DNA from: Bacillus sp. V3B
Lineage (GTDB): Bacteria > Bacillota > Bacilli > Bacillales > Cytobacillaceae
DNA: 64,000 bases
Direction of reading: 5' to 3'
Assembly (NCBI RefSeq): GCF_024494465.1
Contig: NZ_JAETXM010000001.1
Coordinates: forward strand, 310,001-374,000
Shown piece by piece: positions 17,918 to 25,329 of this stretch. The notes under the pieces are model-generated. The model made no database searches. It had not been told where the DNA came from and was given only the letters and a program-made list of their open reading frames with translations. How positions within the stretch are numbered: the first letter of the stretch is position 1; the number at the start of each line of letters is the position of its first letter. Position numbers and translations under genes: made by a program.

Positions 17918-17927
17918 TGGTATACAA
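17918..17927. promoter_or_regulatory. GntR-type operator upstream of creatininase-family gene
   Basis: TGGTATACAA, eight bases after the ferredoxin stop codon and about 80 bases before the next start; AATACC follows directly. It implies a separate controlled promoter inside the run. Confidence 0.6.
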
Positions 17928-18005
17928 AATACCTTATTGAATGTGGATAAGGGTCTCATATCACAGTTTTGTAAAAGTATGATAAAAAATGAATGGAGTA
18001 GGTGA

Positions 18006-18782
18006 ATGAAAATGGACTGTTACGATTTAACAGCTATGACATGGAAGGAAGTAGAAGAATCTTTAACTACGGTACAGTTTGCCATTATTCCTATTGGAGC
18101 TCATGAGCAGCATGGTCCACATATGGTAGAAAGTTGTGATGCGGTACTTGCTGAAAGAATGGCAAAAAAACTTAGTAAGAAAATGTTTCCGCATGCCATT
18201 GTGACTCCTACTATTAATATGGGTGTTTCAGAGCATCATTTAAACTTCCCAGGAACGATTGCCTTACAACCAACTACGTTGATTGCTATTTTAAAAGATA
18301 TGGTTTCTTCTTTAAAACATCATGGAATTCAAAAGTATTTATTATTAAATTCACATGGTGGAAATCAGTCAACTTTAAATGTGGCTTCATTGATGCTAAA
18401 AAAAGAACTAGATATAGAAGTTTACTATGCGAAGACAACTGCTTCTGCTAAAGTATCGATAGAAAATTTTGTCACATCTCCTTTATTTGGTCATAGTTGT
18501 GAACGGGAAGTATCAGAAGCTTTGTATTTAGCACCTGAACTTGTCCGTCCTGACAAAATAGAAAAAGGATCGATCCAGGAAAGTGGTAGATGGAAGCAGC
18601 TCAGACCAGGAAAGGCGATTCAAGGATTTTATGCCTATGAAGAAATGACAGAAAATGGGTGTATTGGAGATGCAACACAAGCTAGTCGAGAGATAGGCGA
18701 ACAGATTGTTGAAGAAGCATTAGATAATCTTTCAAAAGAACTATATCAACTATTAAACTTGAAAGTAGATACGTATAATTAA
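18006..18782 (+). CDS. Creatininase-family amidohydrolase
   Basis: A 258-residue metal-dependent hydrolase of the creatininase fold, which opens cyclic amides or hydrolyses formamides and related bonds. Conserved sites are clear: PIGAHEQHGPH with Glu34 and His36, Asp45 (SCDAV), the LLLNSHGGNQ block with His117, and GHSCEREVSEAL with Glu166 and Glu168, together matching the two-metal site. The usual Ser/Thr after EQHGPHL is replaced by EQHGPHMVES, so the substrate pocket differs from creatininase proper. GGAG lies 7 bases before the ATG. Operators at 17918 and 18885 flank it. The product assignment is to the family only. Confidence 0.85.
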   Translation: MKMDCYDLTAMTWKEVEESLTTVQFAIIPIGAHEQHGPHMVESCDAVLAERMAKKLSKKMFPHAIVTPTINMGVSEHHLNFPGTIALQPTTLIAILKDMVSSLKHHGIQKYLLLNSHGGNQSTLNVASLMLKKELDIEVYYAKTTASAKVSIENFVTSPLFGHSCEREVSEALYLAPELVRPDKIEKGSIQESGRWKQLRPGKAIQGFYAYEEMTENGCIGDATQASREIGEQIVEEALDNLSKELYQLLNLKVDTYN

Positions 18783-18884
18783 TAGAACGATCCTTTGTAA
18801 GACAATCTTACAAAAAACAAAATATTTAAAAAATTATAAAAATAATATTTACAAACGCAACAAAATGGTTTAATATCTAGTTAA

Positions 18885-18969
18885 CGGTATACCAAATACA
18901 ATGAAAGATGTTAATTCAAATAGGATTACAGGATGAGATCTTTTATTTTTCACTTTAAATGGTATACAA
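18885..18969. promoter_or_regulatory. Two GntR-type operators upstream of the diiron oxidase gene
   Basis: CGGTATACCA at 18885-18894 (one end base off the palindrome) and TGGTATACAA at 18960-18969, 75 bases apart, nearly the same spacing as the pair at 16487/16559. The second ends 58 bases before the oxidase start. The intervening sequence is AT-rich. Confidence 0.65.
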
Positions 18970-19027
18970 AATATCAAATACCTATTTATAAGATAAAATT
19001 TTAGATGAAAATTGGAGGAGATTAGGC

Positions 19028-19759
19028 ATGACTACACTATTATCAAAAGATGAATTTCGTAAAGCATTAGAGGATGCAATTAAAGGAAATCATAGCCAAA
19101 AGGCTCCTTTTACAATCGCATGGGCAGAAGGAAAACTTGAAAGAAAGCACTTTGCTAGATGGGCTGAAAATCACTACCATTACGTAGGACCTTTCGCTAA
19201 TTACTTAGCTTATATTTATCACAATACTCCAGATATCCCAGAATATGAATCAGCAAAAGATTTTATTTTACAAAACATGTATGAAGAAGAAATTGCGGCT
19301 GATCGTCATACAGATTTACTTATTCGTTTCGCTGAAGCGTGTGGAACAACTCGTGAGAGAGTTCAAGATCCTAAAAATATGACTCCTGTTACATTAGGAC
19401 TTCAAAGCTGGTGTTATGCTGTTGCAGCTAGAGAGAACTTTGTTGTTGCGACTGCTGCTTTAGTCGTTGGTTTAGAATCACAAGTACCTGATATTTATCG
19501 CAAGCAAACTCCAGTACTACGTGAAAAATATGGCTTTACAGATGAAGAGATTGAATTCTTCGATCTACACATCGTATCAGATGAAATTCATGGTGAACGT
19601 GGTTATAAGATTGTTCTTGATCATGCGAATACACCAGAATTACAACAACGTTGTATTGAAATCGTTCGTATAGGTGCCAATATGAGACGTTCATATACAG
19701 ACGCTTTATGGAGAGAATACTTAGTACAAGATCTTGGTAGTTTAGTTGAAACTAAATAA
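19028..19759 (+). CDS. Haem-oxygenase-like diiron oxidase (HDO; PqqC/TenA/CADD-like)
   Basis: A 243-residue all-helical protein of the PqqC/TenA fold. It has the complete diiron ligand set of heme-oxygenase-like diiron oxidases: Glu87 and His94 (YEEEIAADRH), Glu150 (VVGLESQVP), and the helix His181-x3-Asp185-x2-His188 (LHIVSDEIHG). The spacing E-x6-H and H-x3-D-x2-H equals that of Chlamydia CADD. TenA thiaminases and PqqC lack this set, so it should be an O2-activating oxygenase or oxidase. LGGAGG-type ribosome site (TTGGAGGAG) precedes the ATG. Genes for two ferredoxins, an amidohydrolase and an aldehyde dehydrogenase surround it. The substrate is unknown. Confidence 0.85.
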   Translation: MTTLLSKDEFRKALEDAIKGNHSQKAPFTIAWAEGKLERKHFARWAENHYHYVGPFANYLAYIYHNTPDIPEYESAKDFILQNMYEEEIAADRHTDLLIRFAEACGTTRERVQDPKNMTPVTLGLQSWCYAVAARENFVVATAALVVGLESQVPDIYRKQTPVLREKYGFTDEEIEFFDLHIVSDEIHGERGYKIVLDHANTPELQQRCIEIVRIGANMRRSYTDALWREYLVQDLGSLVETK

Positions 19760-19902
19760 TGAGTGTATGACTTTGAATGAGAGCATCCAATAGGGTGTTC
19801 TCCTCCTTGGTCGTCAAGCTTAACCTTATAACATCGACGTTTTAAATGACGGCCTATTTTCAACAAAATAATTTCATTAAATAAATGAGAAAAGGTGATA
19901 GA

Positions 19903-21366
19903 GTGTTAACAACAAAAGTAGAAACCTTTAGCAATTATATAAATGGAGAATGGACAGAATCAGTAAGCAAAAAAACGTTTAATAGTATAAATCCTGCTAA
20001 TAATGAAGAAATTGTTGGAACTTTCCAAGCATCTAACGAACAAGATGTGAAATCAGCGATTGAAGCAGCTAAAAAAGCTTTTCCGAATTGGGCAAACACA
20101 GCTCCCTCAAAACGTGCAGCCATTTTAAATAAGGCAGCTACTATTCTTGAACAAAATGCAGATCAACTTGCAGAGGAGTTAACAAGGGAAGAGGGGAAGC
20201 ATGTTAAGGATGCCAAGAATGAGGTTATTCGCTCAGCACAAACTCTACGGTTCTATGCAGTAGAAGGTCAAACTTTCACAGGTGAAACTTTTCCAAATGA
20301 TGATCCTAATATGAACGTTTCTACAGAAAGAGAACCGCTTGGAGTGGTAAGTGTGATTACTCCTTGGAACTTTCCTATTTCGATTCCTTCTCGCAAAATC
20401 GCTCCAGCTTTAATAATGGGAAATACCGTTGTTTTTAAACCTTCATCAGATACTCCACTCATTGCTGTACGTCTTGTTGAGGCATTGCATAATGCAGGTA
20501 TTCCGGAAGGCGTGATTAATTTAGTAACGGGAAAAGCTTCTGATGTTGGTGATCTATTAGTGACACATTCAGCTGTAAGAGCGGTTACGTTTACTGGGTC
20601 TACTGCAGCGGGTGAAGATATCCATCGAAAATCATCCTTTACAACTCGAACGCAAATGGAGCTTGGAGGAAAGAATCCGATTATTGTTATGGATGATGCG
20701 GATGTTGATTTAGCTGCTACTCTGACTGTAAATGGTGGATTCTCTTTATCAGGTCAAGCTTGTACAGGAACAAGTCGTGTCATTGTTTTAAAAGAAGTGA
20801 AGGATGCATTTGTTCAAAAATTAATTGAAAAAGCAAGAGCTCTAAAAATAGGAAACGGATTTGAAGACGGAGTAAAAATAGGTCCCTTGGCAAATGCCAA
20901 GCAATTGAAAAATGTAATGAATTATATTGAAATCGGTAAAGAGGATGGAGCTAATTTAGTGTATGGTGGGGAACGATTAACAAATGGTGAATACAATCAA
21001 GGTTATTATGTTCAGCCAACGATCTTTACGAATGTAAATCATCAGATGAGAATTGCAAAAGAAGAGATCTTTGGTCCTGTTATTGCTGTTATAGAAGTAG
21101 ATTCATATGAAGAAGCAATAGAGGTTGCTAATGAGGTAGAGTACGGTTTAGCTGCTTCAATTGTAACGAATAATTTAAAACGTGCCCATCAATTTACAAA
21201 AGATATTCAAGCTGGCACAGTAAAGGTCAATCGTACAACAACGGGTAATTTAATGAATGCTCCTTTTGGTGGAATTAAAAGTTCAAGTACATCTACTTTC
21301 CGTGAATCAGGTAGAGTAGGATTAGAGTTTTTTACTCAAGTAAAAACGGTCTATGTTGGCTATTAA
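19903..21366 (+). CDS. Aldehyde dehydrogenase (NAD(P)+), semialdehyde-dehydrogenase-like
   Basis: A 487-residue ALDH-superfamily enzyme oxidising an aldehyde to an acid. Catalytic residues are present: Asn156 (TPWNFP), Glu253 (MELGGKNP) and the nucleophile Cys287 in SGQACTGTSR, with the FTGST cofactor motif and EEIFGPVIAV. The overall sequence is closest in style to the 2,5-dioxovalerate (alpha-ketoglutaric semialdehyde) dehydrogenases such as B. subtilis YcbD. I chose GTG 19903, with AAAGGTG 5 bases upstream, over ATG 19885 with no ribosome site. It follows the diiron oxidase by 143 bases and precedes a GlcG-like gene by 28, so it probably removes an aldehyde made by the oxidase branch. Confidence 0.9.
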   Translation: MLTTKVETFSNYINGEWTESVSKKTFNSINPANNEEIVGTFQASNEQDVKSAIEAAKKAFPNWANTAPSKRAAILNKAATILEQNADQLAEELTREEGKHVKDAKNEVIRSAQTLRFYAVEGQTFTGETFPNDDPNMNVSTEREPLGVVSVITPWNFPISIPSRKIAPALIMGNTVVFKPSSDTPLIAVRLVEALHNAGIPEGVINLVTGKASDVGDLLVTHSAVRAVTFTGSTAAGEDIHRKSSFTTRTQMELGGKNPIIVMDDADVDLAATLTVNGGFSLSGQACTGTSRVIVLKEVKDAFVQKLIEKARALKIGNGFEDGVKIGPLANAKQLKNVMNYIEIGKEDGANLVYGGERLTNGEYNQGYYVQPTIFTNVNHQMRIAKEEIFGPVIAVIEVDSYEEAIEVANEVEYGLAASIVTNNLKRAHQFTKDIQAGTVKVNRTTTGNLMNAPFGGIKSSSTSTFRESGRVGLEFFTQVKTVYVGY

Positions 21367-21394
21367 TTATATAAAGAGATAGAGGAGAATATCG

Positions 21395-21874
21395 ATGAAG
21401 ACAACTTTAAAATTAGAATTAGAAGAAGCAAAATTAATGATTGAAGCAGCTAAGAAAAAATCAGAAGAAATCAATGTGCTTGAAACGATTGCCATTGTTG
21501 ATGATGGTGGAAATCTAATCGCCCTGGAACGTATGAATGGAGCACGTATTACTGGACCGGAAATCTCTATAGCGAAAGCTTACACAGCTGCTGGTCATAA
21601 ACGTTCCACACATTTATTTAATAAAGAACCAAATGGTCCAGCTTTGCCTGGGAATGAAGCATTTGGTATCCAACATATGATTCCTGGGAAGTTTGCTGTC
21701 TTCGTCGGTGGTTTCCCAATTGTTGTAAATGGAGAAGTAATCGGTGGAATAGGTGTCAGTGGTGGGAATGGTGAGCAAGATACGGCAGTTGGAACAGAGG
21801 CCCTAAAAGCTTTGCAAAAGCAAGTAGAAAGTAACGGGTATGAAGTCATAACAGCTGCAGATATAAAAAAATAA
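21395..21874 (+). CDS. GlcG/HbpS-like (DUF336) haem-binding-type protein
   Basis: A 159-residue protein of the GlcG/HbpS/PduO-C family: IVDDGGNLIALERMNGA, GPEISIAKAYTAAGHKRST, GGFPIVVNGEVIGGIGVSGG and EQDTAVGTEALKAL are the family blocks. Members bind haem or cobalamin or have no known ligand and often sit beside oxidative catabolic enzymes, such as glycolate oxidase. It has no signal peptide, so it acts in the cytoplasm. It follows the aldehyde dehydrogenase by 28 bases with AGAGGAG in front, and a stem-loop follows, so the pair forms a transcription unit with the oxidase genes. Confidence 0.85.
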   Translation: MKTTLKLELEEAKLMIEAAKKKSEEINVLETIAIVDDGGNLIALERMNGARITGPEISIAKAYTAAGHKRSTHLFNKEPNGPALPGNEAFGIQHMIPGKFAVFVGGFPIVVNGEVIGGIGVSGGNGEQDTAVGTEALKALQKQVESNGYEVITAADIKK

Positions 21875-21883
21875 GAATAGTCG

Positions 21884-21927
21884 GGACCTCATTCATTGTA
21901 TCTTTTCTAGTGAAATGAGGTCCTTAT
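21884..21927 (+). terminator. Terminator after the GlcG-like gene
   Basis: GGACCTCATT (21884-21893) pairs with AATGAGGTCC (21914-21923) across a 20-base loop and is followed by TTATT. Weak T-run. Confidence 0.6.
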
Positions 21928-21988
21928 TAATAGAATAATAAAGTACGATAGAAAAATTATTATTTTTTCAAGAAAGAAGGAGATTGGA

Positions 21989-22582
21989 TTGAATCCTTAC
22001 CTTGAATTAGCCATTGGATTTGCTCGTACAGGTGTTACGGGATATGGAGGGGGACCTTCAACGATTCCTTTGATCGAACACGAGGCCGTTAAAAAGTTCA
22101 AATGGATGACAGAAGAAGAGTTTGGTGAAGTATTAGCATTAGCAAACACATTGCCAGGCCCTATTGCCACGAAAATGGCCGCATATATCGGATACAAAGT
22201 AAAAGGAAGTATAGGAGCGATTGTTGCGATCCTTACTCATATTTTGCCATCTGTTATTGCATTGATTAGTTTATTAGGAGCATTATATATGTTTCGCGAC
22301 TCACCTATTGTAGGTGGTATGGTTCTGGGTGTTACCCCGGTCATCGGATTTATGCTGGCGGAGATGGCCTATCGATTTTTTGAAAAAGGTCATAAAGGAT
22401 TAGGAATTTCAAAAATGCTTATATTTACGGTCATTTCTTTTGTATTGATGCAACTCATTGGCCTTCATCCTGGAATATTAATTGCTACTTTTTTACTATC
22501 TTCATTTTTCATTGCCCATCGTAAGAAAAAGGCTTCTAAAACTACTGAAGTTGTCGTTCATGGAAAGGAAAGAAGTTTATGA
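21989..22582 (+). CDS. Chromate transporter, N-terminal-type half (CHR family)
   Basis: A 197-residue single-domain CHR protein with about six membrane segments. The family block GYGGGPSTIPLIEHEAV lies at residues 18-34 and LALANTLPGPIATKMAAYIGY after it. It starts at TTG with AGAAGGAGA upstream and overlaps the next gene by four bases. The pair equals the short-chain CHR pair ywrA/ywrB of B. subtilis, in which two half-proteins form one chromate efflux unit. In this block the natural substrate may be another oxyanion or organic anion. Confidence 0.85.
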   Translation: MNPYLELAIGFARTGVTGYGGGPSTIPLIEHEAVKKFKWMTEEEFGEVLALANTLPGPIATKMAAYIGYKVKGSIGAIVAILTHILPSVIALISLLGALYMFRDSPIVGGMVLGVTPVIGFMLAEMAYRFFEKGHKGLGISKMLIFTVISFVLMQLIGLHPGILIATFLLSSFFIAHRKKKASKTTEVVVHGKERSL

Positions 22583-23109
22583 TGTATTGGGATCTTTTTT
22601 GGTCATTTTTTATAGCAAATATATTAGGATACGGTGGCGGCCCTGCAACCATCCCGTTGATTCAAAATGAAGTAGTCAATAATTATGAATGGATGACTTT
22701 ATCAGAATTTGGAGATCTATTAGCCATTGCAAATGCATTACCAGGACCCATTGCAACAAAGCTTGCAGGATTTATTGGTTTTGAGTTAGGAGGAGTATTA
22801 GGAGCAGTTATCGCACTGTCTGCTACCATTCTTCCTTCGGCTATCGCTGTCATTATCCTATTTAAATTTGTGAACTTATTTAAAGATTCACCAGAAGTAA
22901 AGTTGATGACAAAATCAGTACAGCCAATTATTGCCGTGCTACTAGCTGTTATGGCCTATCAATTCTTTTTAACAGCTTTTGAAAATAGTGGGGTCCTTCA
23001 TCTTTTACTGTTAACGGTGCTTAGTTATTTAACACTTAATAAATGGAAGGTTCATCCTTCTTTTGTCATTGTAGGTGCACTCTTTTACGGTGGTATTTTC
23101 CTATCCTAA
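22579..23109 (+). CDS. Chromate transporter, C-terminal-type half (CHR family)
   Basis: A 176-residue single-domain CHR protein, clearly homologous to its neighbour: GYGGGPATIPLIQNEVV and IANALPGPIATKLAGFIGF repeat the same blocks. Five to six hydrophobic segments. Translationally coupled to the upstream half by an ATGA overlap; ATG at 22579 and 22582 are both possible starts. The second gntR gene follows after 51 bases. Confidence 0.85.
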   Translation: MMYWDLFWSFFIANILGYGGGPATIPLIQNEVVNNYEWMTLSEFGDLLAIANALPGPIATKLAGFIGFELGGVLGAVIALSATILPSAIAVIILFKFVNLFKDSPEVKLMTKSVQPIIAVLLAVMAYQFFLTAFENSGVLHLLLLTVLSYLTLNKWKVHPSFVIVGALFYGGIFLS

Positions 23110-23160
23110 AGGCAGCCAATTGCATAAAAGATATACTGAAAAATAAGGGGGTGGAGACGA

Positions 23161-23850
23161 TTGGAAACAAAGTGGAAGGAAGATCAACTATTATCCATCA
23201 GAGAGCATGCTTATATGCATCTGAAAGAACTTATTCTTGAAGGAACATATCGATCAGGAGATCGTTTAATTGAAAGAGAACTTGCTGCTAAATTGAACAT
23301 TAGTCGTACGCCTATTCGAGAAGCTTTGTTTCGCTTAGAGTCTCAAGGTTATGTGAAAACTGTACCAAGAAAAGGTGTCGTTGTCTCTAATATTTCCGAA
23401 GAGGAAGTCATTGAGGTATTTACGATTTTAGCTTCTTTAGAAGTGCTGGCGGTAAAACTAGCTTCTCAAAAAATGGATAAACATACTAGAATAGAATTAG
23501 ACCAAAAAATTAAAGAACTAATGGAAATCAAAGAGAATGATGAAAAGAATTTTAATTTTGAACATATCCAAATGAACCATCTTATTAATAAAGCTTCAAA
23601 AAGCCCAAAATTATTTGAAGTATTGTCTGGACTGATTGATTATATTCATATGGCTGCCAATATGGGGTATGAAACACCAGGTAGAAGAAGAGAATCATTA
23701 AAAGAACATATAGATATTATGAAGGCATTGCGTGATGGAGAGACGGAGATGACAGAATATTTAATGAGAATTCACATTGAAAACTCAAAAAAGGCCTATG
23801 TTATTTATATGAAAAATTTAAAAGAAAAACGTAATAAAAGGCACTCATAA
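23161..23850 (+). CDS. GntR-family (FadR/FCD) transcriptional regulator, copy 2
   Basis: A 229-residue repressor very similar to the one at 10998. The DNA-binding half, from REHAYMHLKELILEG through NISRTPIREALFRLESQGYVKTV-type helix to PRKGVVVSNI, differs at only scattered positions, whereas the effector domain diverges more (NFNFEHIQMNHLINKASKSP). It also starts at TTG, with GGGGGTGGAG in front. Two regulators with the same recognition helices should bind the same GTATAC palindromes but may answer to different ligands. It closes the chr operon; a GTATAC operator lies just downstream, before ferredoxin 2. Confidence 0.9.
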   Translation: METKWKEDQLLSIREHAYMHLKELILEGTYRSGDRLIERELAAKLNISRTPIREALFRLESQGYVKTVPRKGVVVSNISEEEVIEVFTILASLEVLAVKLASQKMDKHTRIELDQKIKELMEIKENDEKNFNFEHIQMNHLINKASKSPKLFEVLSGLIDYIHMAANMGYETPGRRRESLKEHIDIMKALRDGETEMTEYLMRIHIENSKKAYVIYMKNLKEKRNKRHS

Positions 23851-23927
23851 AAAATGAAGTAATAAATAGATTAAAATAATAAACAAAATATTTTAATTAT
23901 TCATTATTACCTGAAAGTTATAACGAT

Positions 23928-23943
23928 GGTATATTGTATACCT
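23928..23943. promoter_or_regulatory. GntR-type operator upstream of ferredoxin 2
   Basis: GGTATATTGTATACC is a 15-base palindrome that includes TTGTATACCT, a variant of the block-wide motif with the half sites spread. It lies about 30 bases before the start codon. Confidence 0.6.
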
Positions 23944-23972
23944 AGAAGATAAATTAAAGGAGGATTATCGAT

Positions 23973-24323
23973 ATGCCTAACATTCATTTTGTAAACAGTA
24001 ATAAAACGATAGAGGTACCAGAAAATTCTAGTGTTTTAAGAATGTCACTTCGTTATGATGGAGAGCTTCCAAATCGTTGCGGAGGAGGAATTTGTGGAAA
24101 TTGTGTATTTAAGATTGAAGAGGGTGCAGAATACTTAGATCAAGTGAAACCACAAGAAAGAAGAAAAATGGATGAAGAGTTATTGGAAAAAGGATATCGT
24201 CTAGGCTGCCAGACATTTGTAACAAATGGAGATATTAAGATTTCTTGGGAAGAAGAAATAAGACAACAAGTTGTAAAAAGAAAACCAGATAAAACGAAAT
24301 CAAAAGTATCTTCAGTTAAGTAA
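23973..24323 (+). CDS. Plant-type 2Fe-2S ferredoxin 2
   Basis: A 116-residue ferredoxin with cysteines 36, 41, 44 and 79 (NRCGGGICGNCVF ... RLGCQ), again C-x4-C-x2-C with a distant fourth ligand. It is clearly different from ferredoxin 1 outside the cluster loop and ends in a Lys-rich tail. AAAGGAGG precedes the ATG. Its own operator at 23928 puts it in the regulon. Two ferredoxins but one diiron oxidase suggest either a second redox partner elsewhere or different expression conditions. Confidence 0.9.
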   Translation: MPNIHFVNSNKTIEVPENSSVLRMSLRYDGELPNRCGGGICGNCVFKIEEGAEYLDQVKPQERRKMDEELLEKGYRLGCQTFVTNGDIKISWEEEIRQQVVKRKPDKTKSKVSSVK

Positions 24324-24324
24324 A

Positions 24325-24374
24325 AAAAGAAACTCAACCCGGCTCTCTCGAGCAGGATTGAGTTTCTTTTTATT
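24325..24374. terminator. Bidirectional terminator at the end of the accessory block
   Basis: AAAAAGAAACTCAACCC pairs with GGATTGAGTTTCTTTTT (one mismatch) across a CGGCTCTCTCGAGCA loop. It separates ferredoxin 2 from the convergent yqgB. Confidence 0.8.
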
Positions 24375-24411
24375 TTTAGGCTATGTTCATGATTACTGTT
24401 GAAAATTTGCC

Positions 24412-25185
24412 TTATGGGGCAATTTTTTCAGATGGAATTTCTTTTAGCGTTAACATCAACATCATGATGGCAACAAACCAATGAATAAAGAAGGCATTTG
24501 GAACAGTGGTTTTTAAGCCTTCCATAATCGTAAAGAAAATCGTCGGTAATGTCACACTATAGGTAGCCATTCTCCATAAGTGACGGTAACTCATGTTTTT
24601 AAGCATCATGTTTTTCAAAACAAGTCCAAATAAGGCCAAAACAGATATTTCAATAAACTTTATACTAGCAGAGAAAAGATAAATGACGGTATCTATCACT
24701 GGTATCATAATTGGCAATATGGAATCTATTGAGGTGAAAAAGGATAAAAGGTCTTCTTTTGCGATATTCACATTACCGAATGTGGAATATGGCATGGATT
24801 GTGTTTGACCAGAATCAGAATAAATAACTTCATTTTTTAAGAGAAAGAACGTGTTATCTGATCGTGATGCATTCGTTTGATCAACAGTACCTGTACTATC
24901 AAAAATAATAGTGAAATCATTTTTATTGATCGTTATAGGCGATTGTTCATCTGAAATTAATTCACCATTTTCAATTGTAAATGATGGAAGTTCATTTTGT
25001 ACGGTTTCCTCAAGTGCATGAAACCCAGCTGTAATGGAAGTACTAAAGTAGTAAAAGCTAGGTAATACGGATAGAAGAGTAAGGAAAAATACATACAAAA
25101 TGGTTTTACCAATTCCTTGTTGACGAAAGGTTGAAATGTCCTTTGGTGAGTAAAGACTAACAATTAATTGTTTAAATATATTCAT
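24412..25185 (-). CDS. yqgB: YqgB-like DUF1189 membrane protein
   Basis: A 257-residue membrane protein of the DUF1189 family. A cytoplasmic N terminus (MNIFKQLIVSLYSPKDISTFR) is followed by one membrane segment, an extracellular domain of about 110 residues (residues 45-150), and four closely spaced C-terminal membrane segments. The function is unknown. It resumes the B. subtilis backbone order (yqgB, yqgC, sodA) after the accessory block; a yqgA gene is not found. Confidence 0.8.
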   Translation of the reverse strand: MNIFKQLIVSLYSPKDISTFRQQGIGKTILYVFFLTLLSVLPSFYYFSTSITAGFHALEETVQNELPSFTIENGELISDEQSPITINKNDFTIIFDSTGTVDQTNASRSDNTFFLLKNEVIYSDSGQTQSMPYSTFGNVNIAKEDLLSFFTSIDSILPIMIPVIDTVIYLFSASIKFIEISVLALFGLVLKNMMLKNMSYRHLWRMATYSVTLPTIFFTIMEGLKTTVPNAFFIHWFVAIMMLMLTLKEIPSEKIAP

Positions 25186-25329
25186 GCTGACACACCCTTA
25201 TAGAAATTCACTTCTTATTGTAACCCCAGAAGGTAAAATTGTACAATTAAGAGGTTGAAAAGAGCAAGAAGTTTGGTCATAAGGCTTTTTCATTAATGAA
25301 CTTTATTCATTTATTTGAGGAGGAATAAG

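Noticed and set aside
9100-24400. Genomic island with integrase or transposon ends
   Set aside because: The block is accessory by gene order, but no integrase, transposase, tRNA target or flanking direct repeat was found, so mobility is not claimed.
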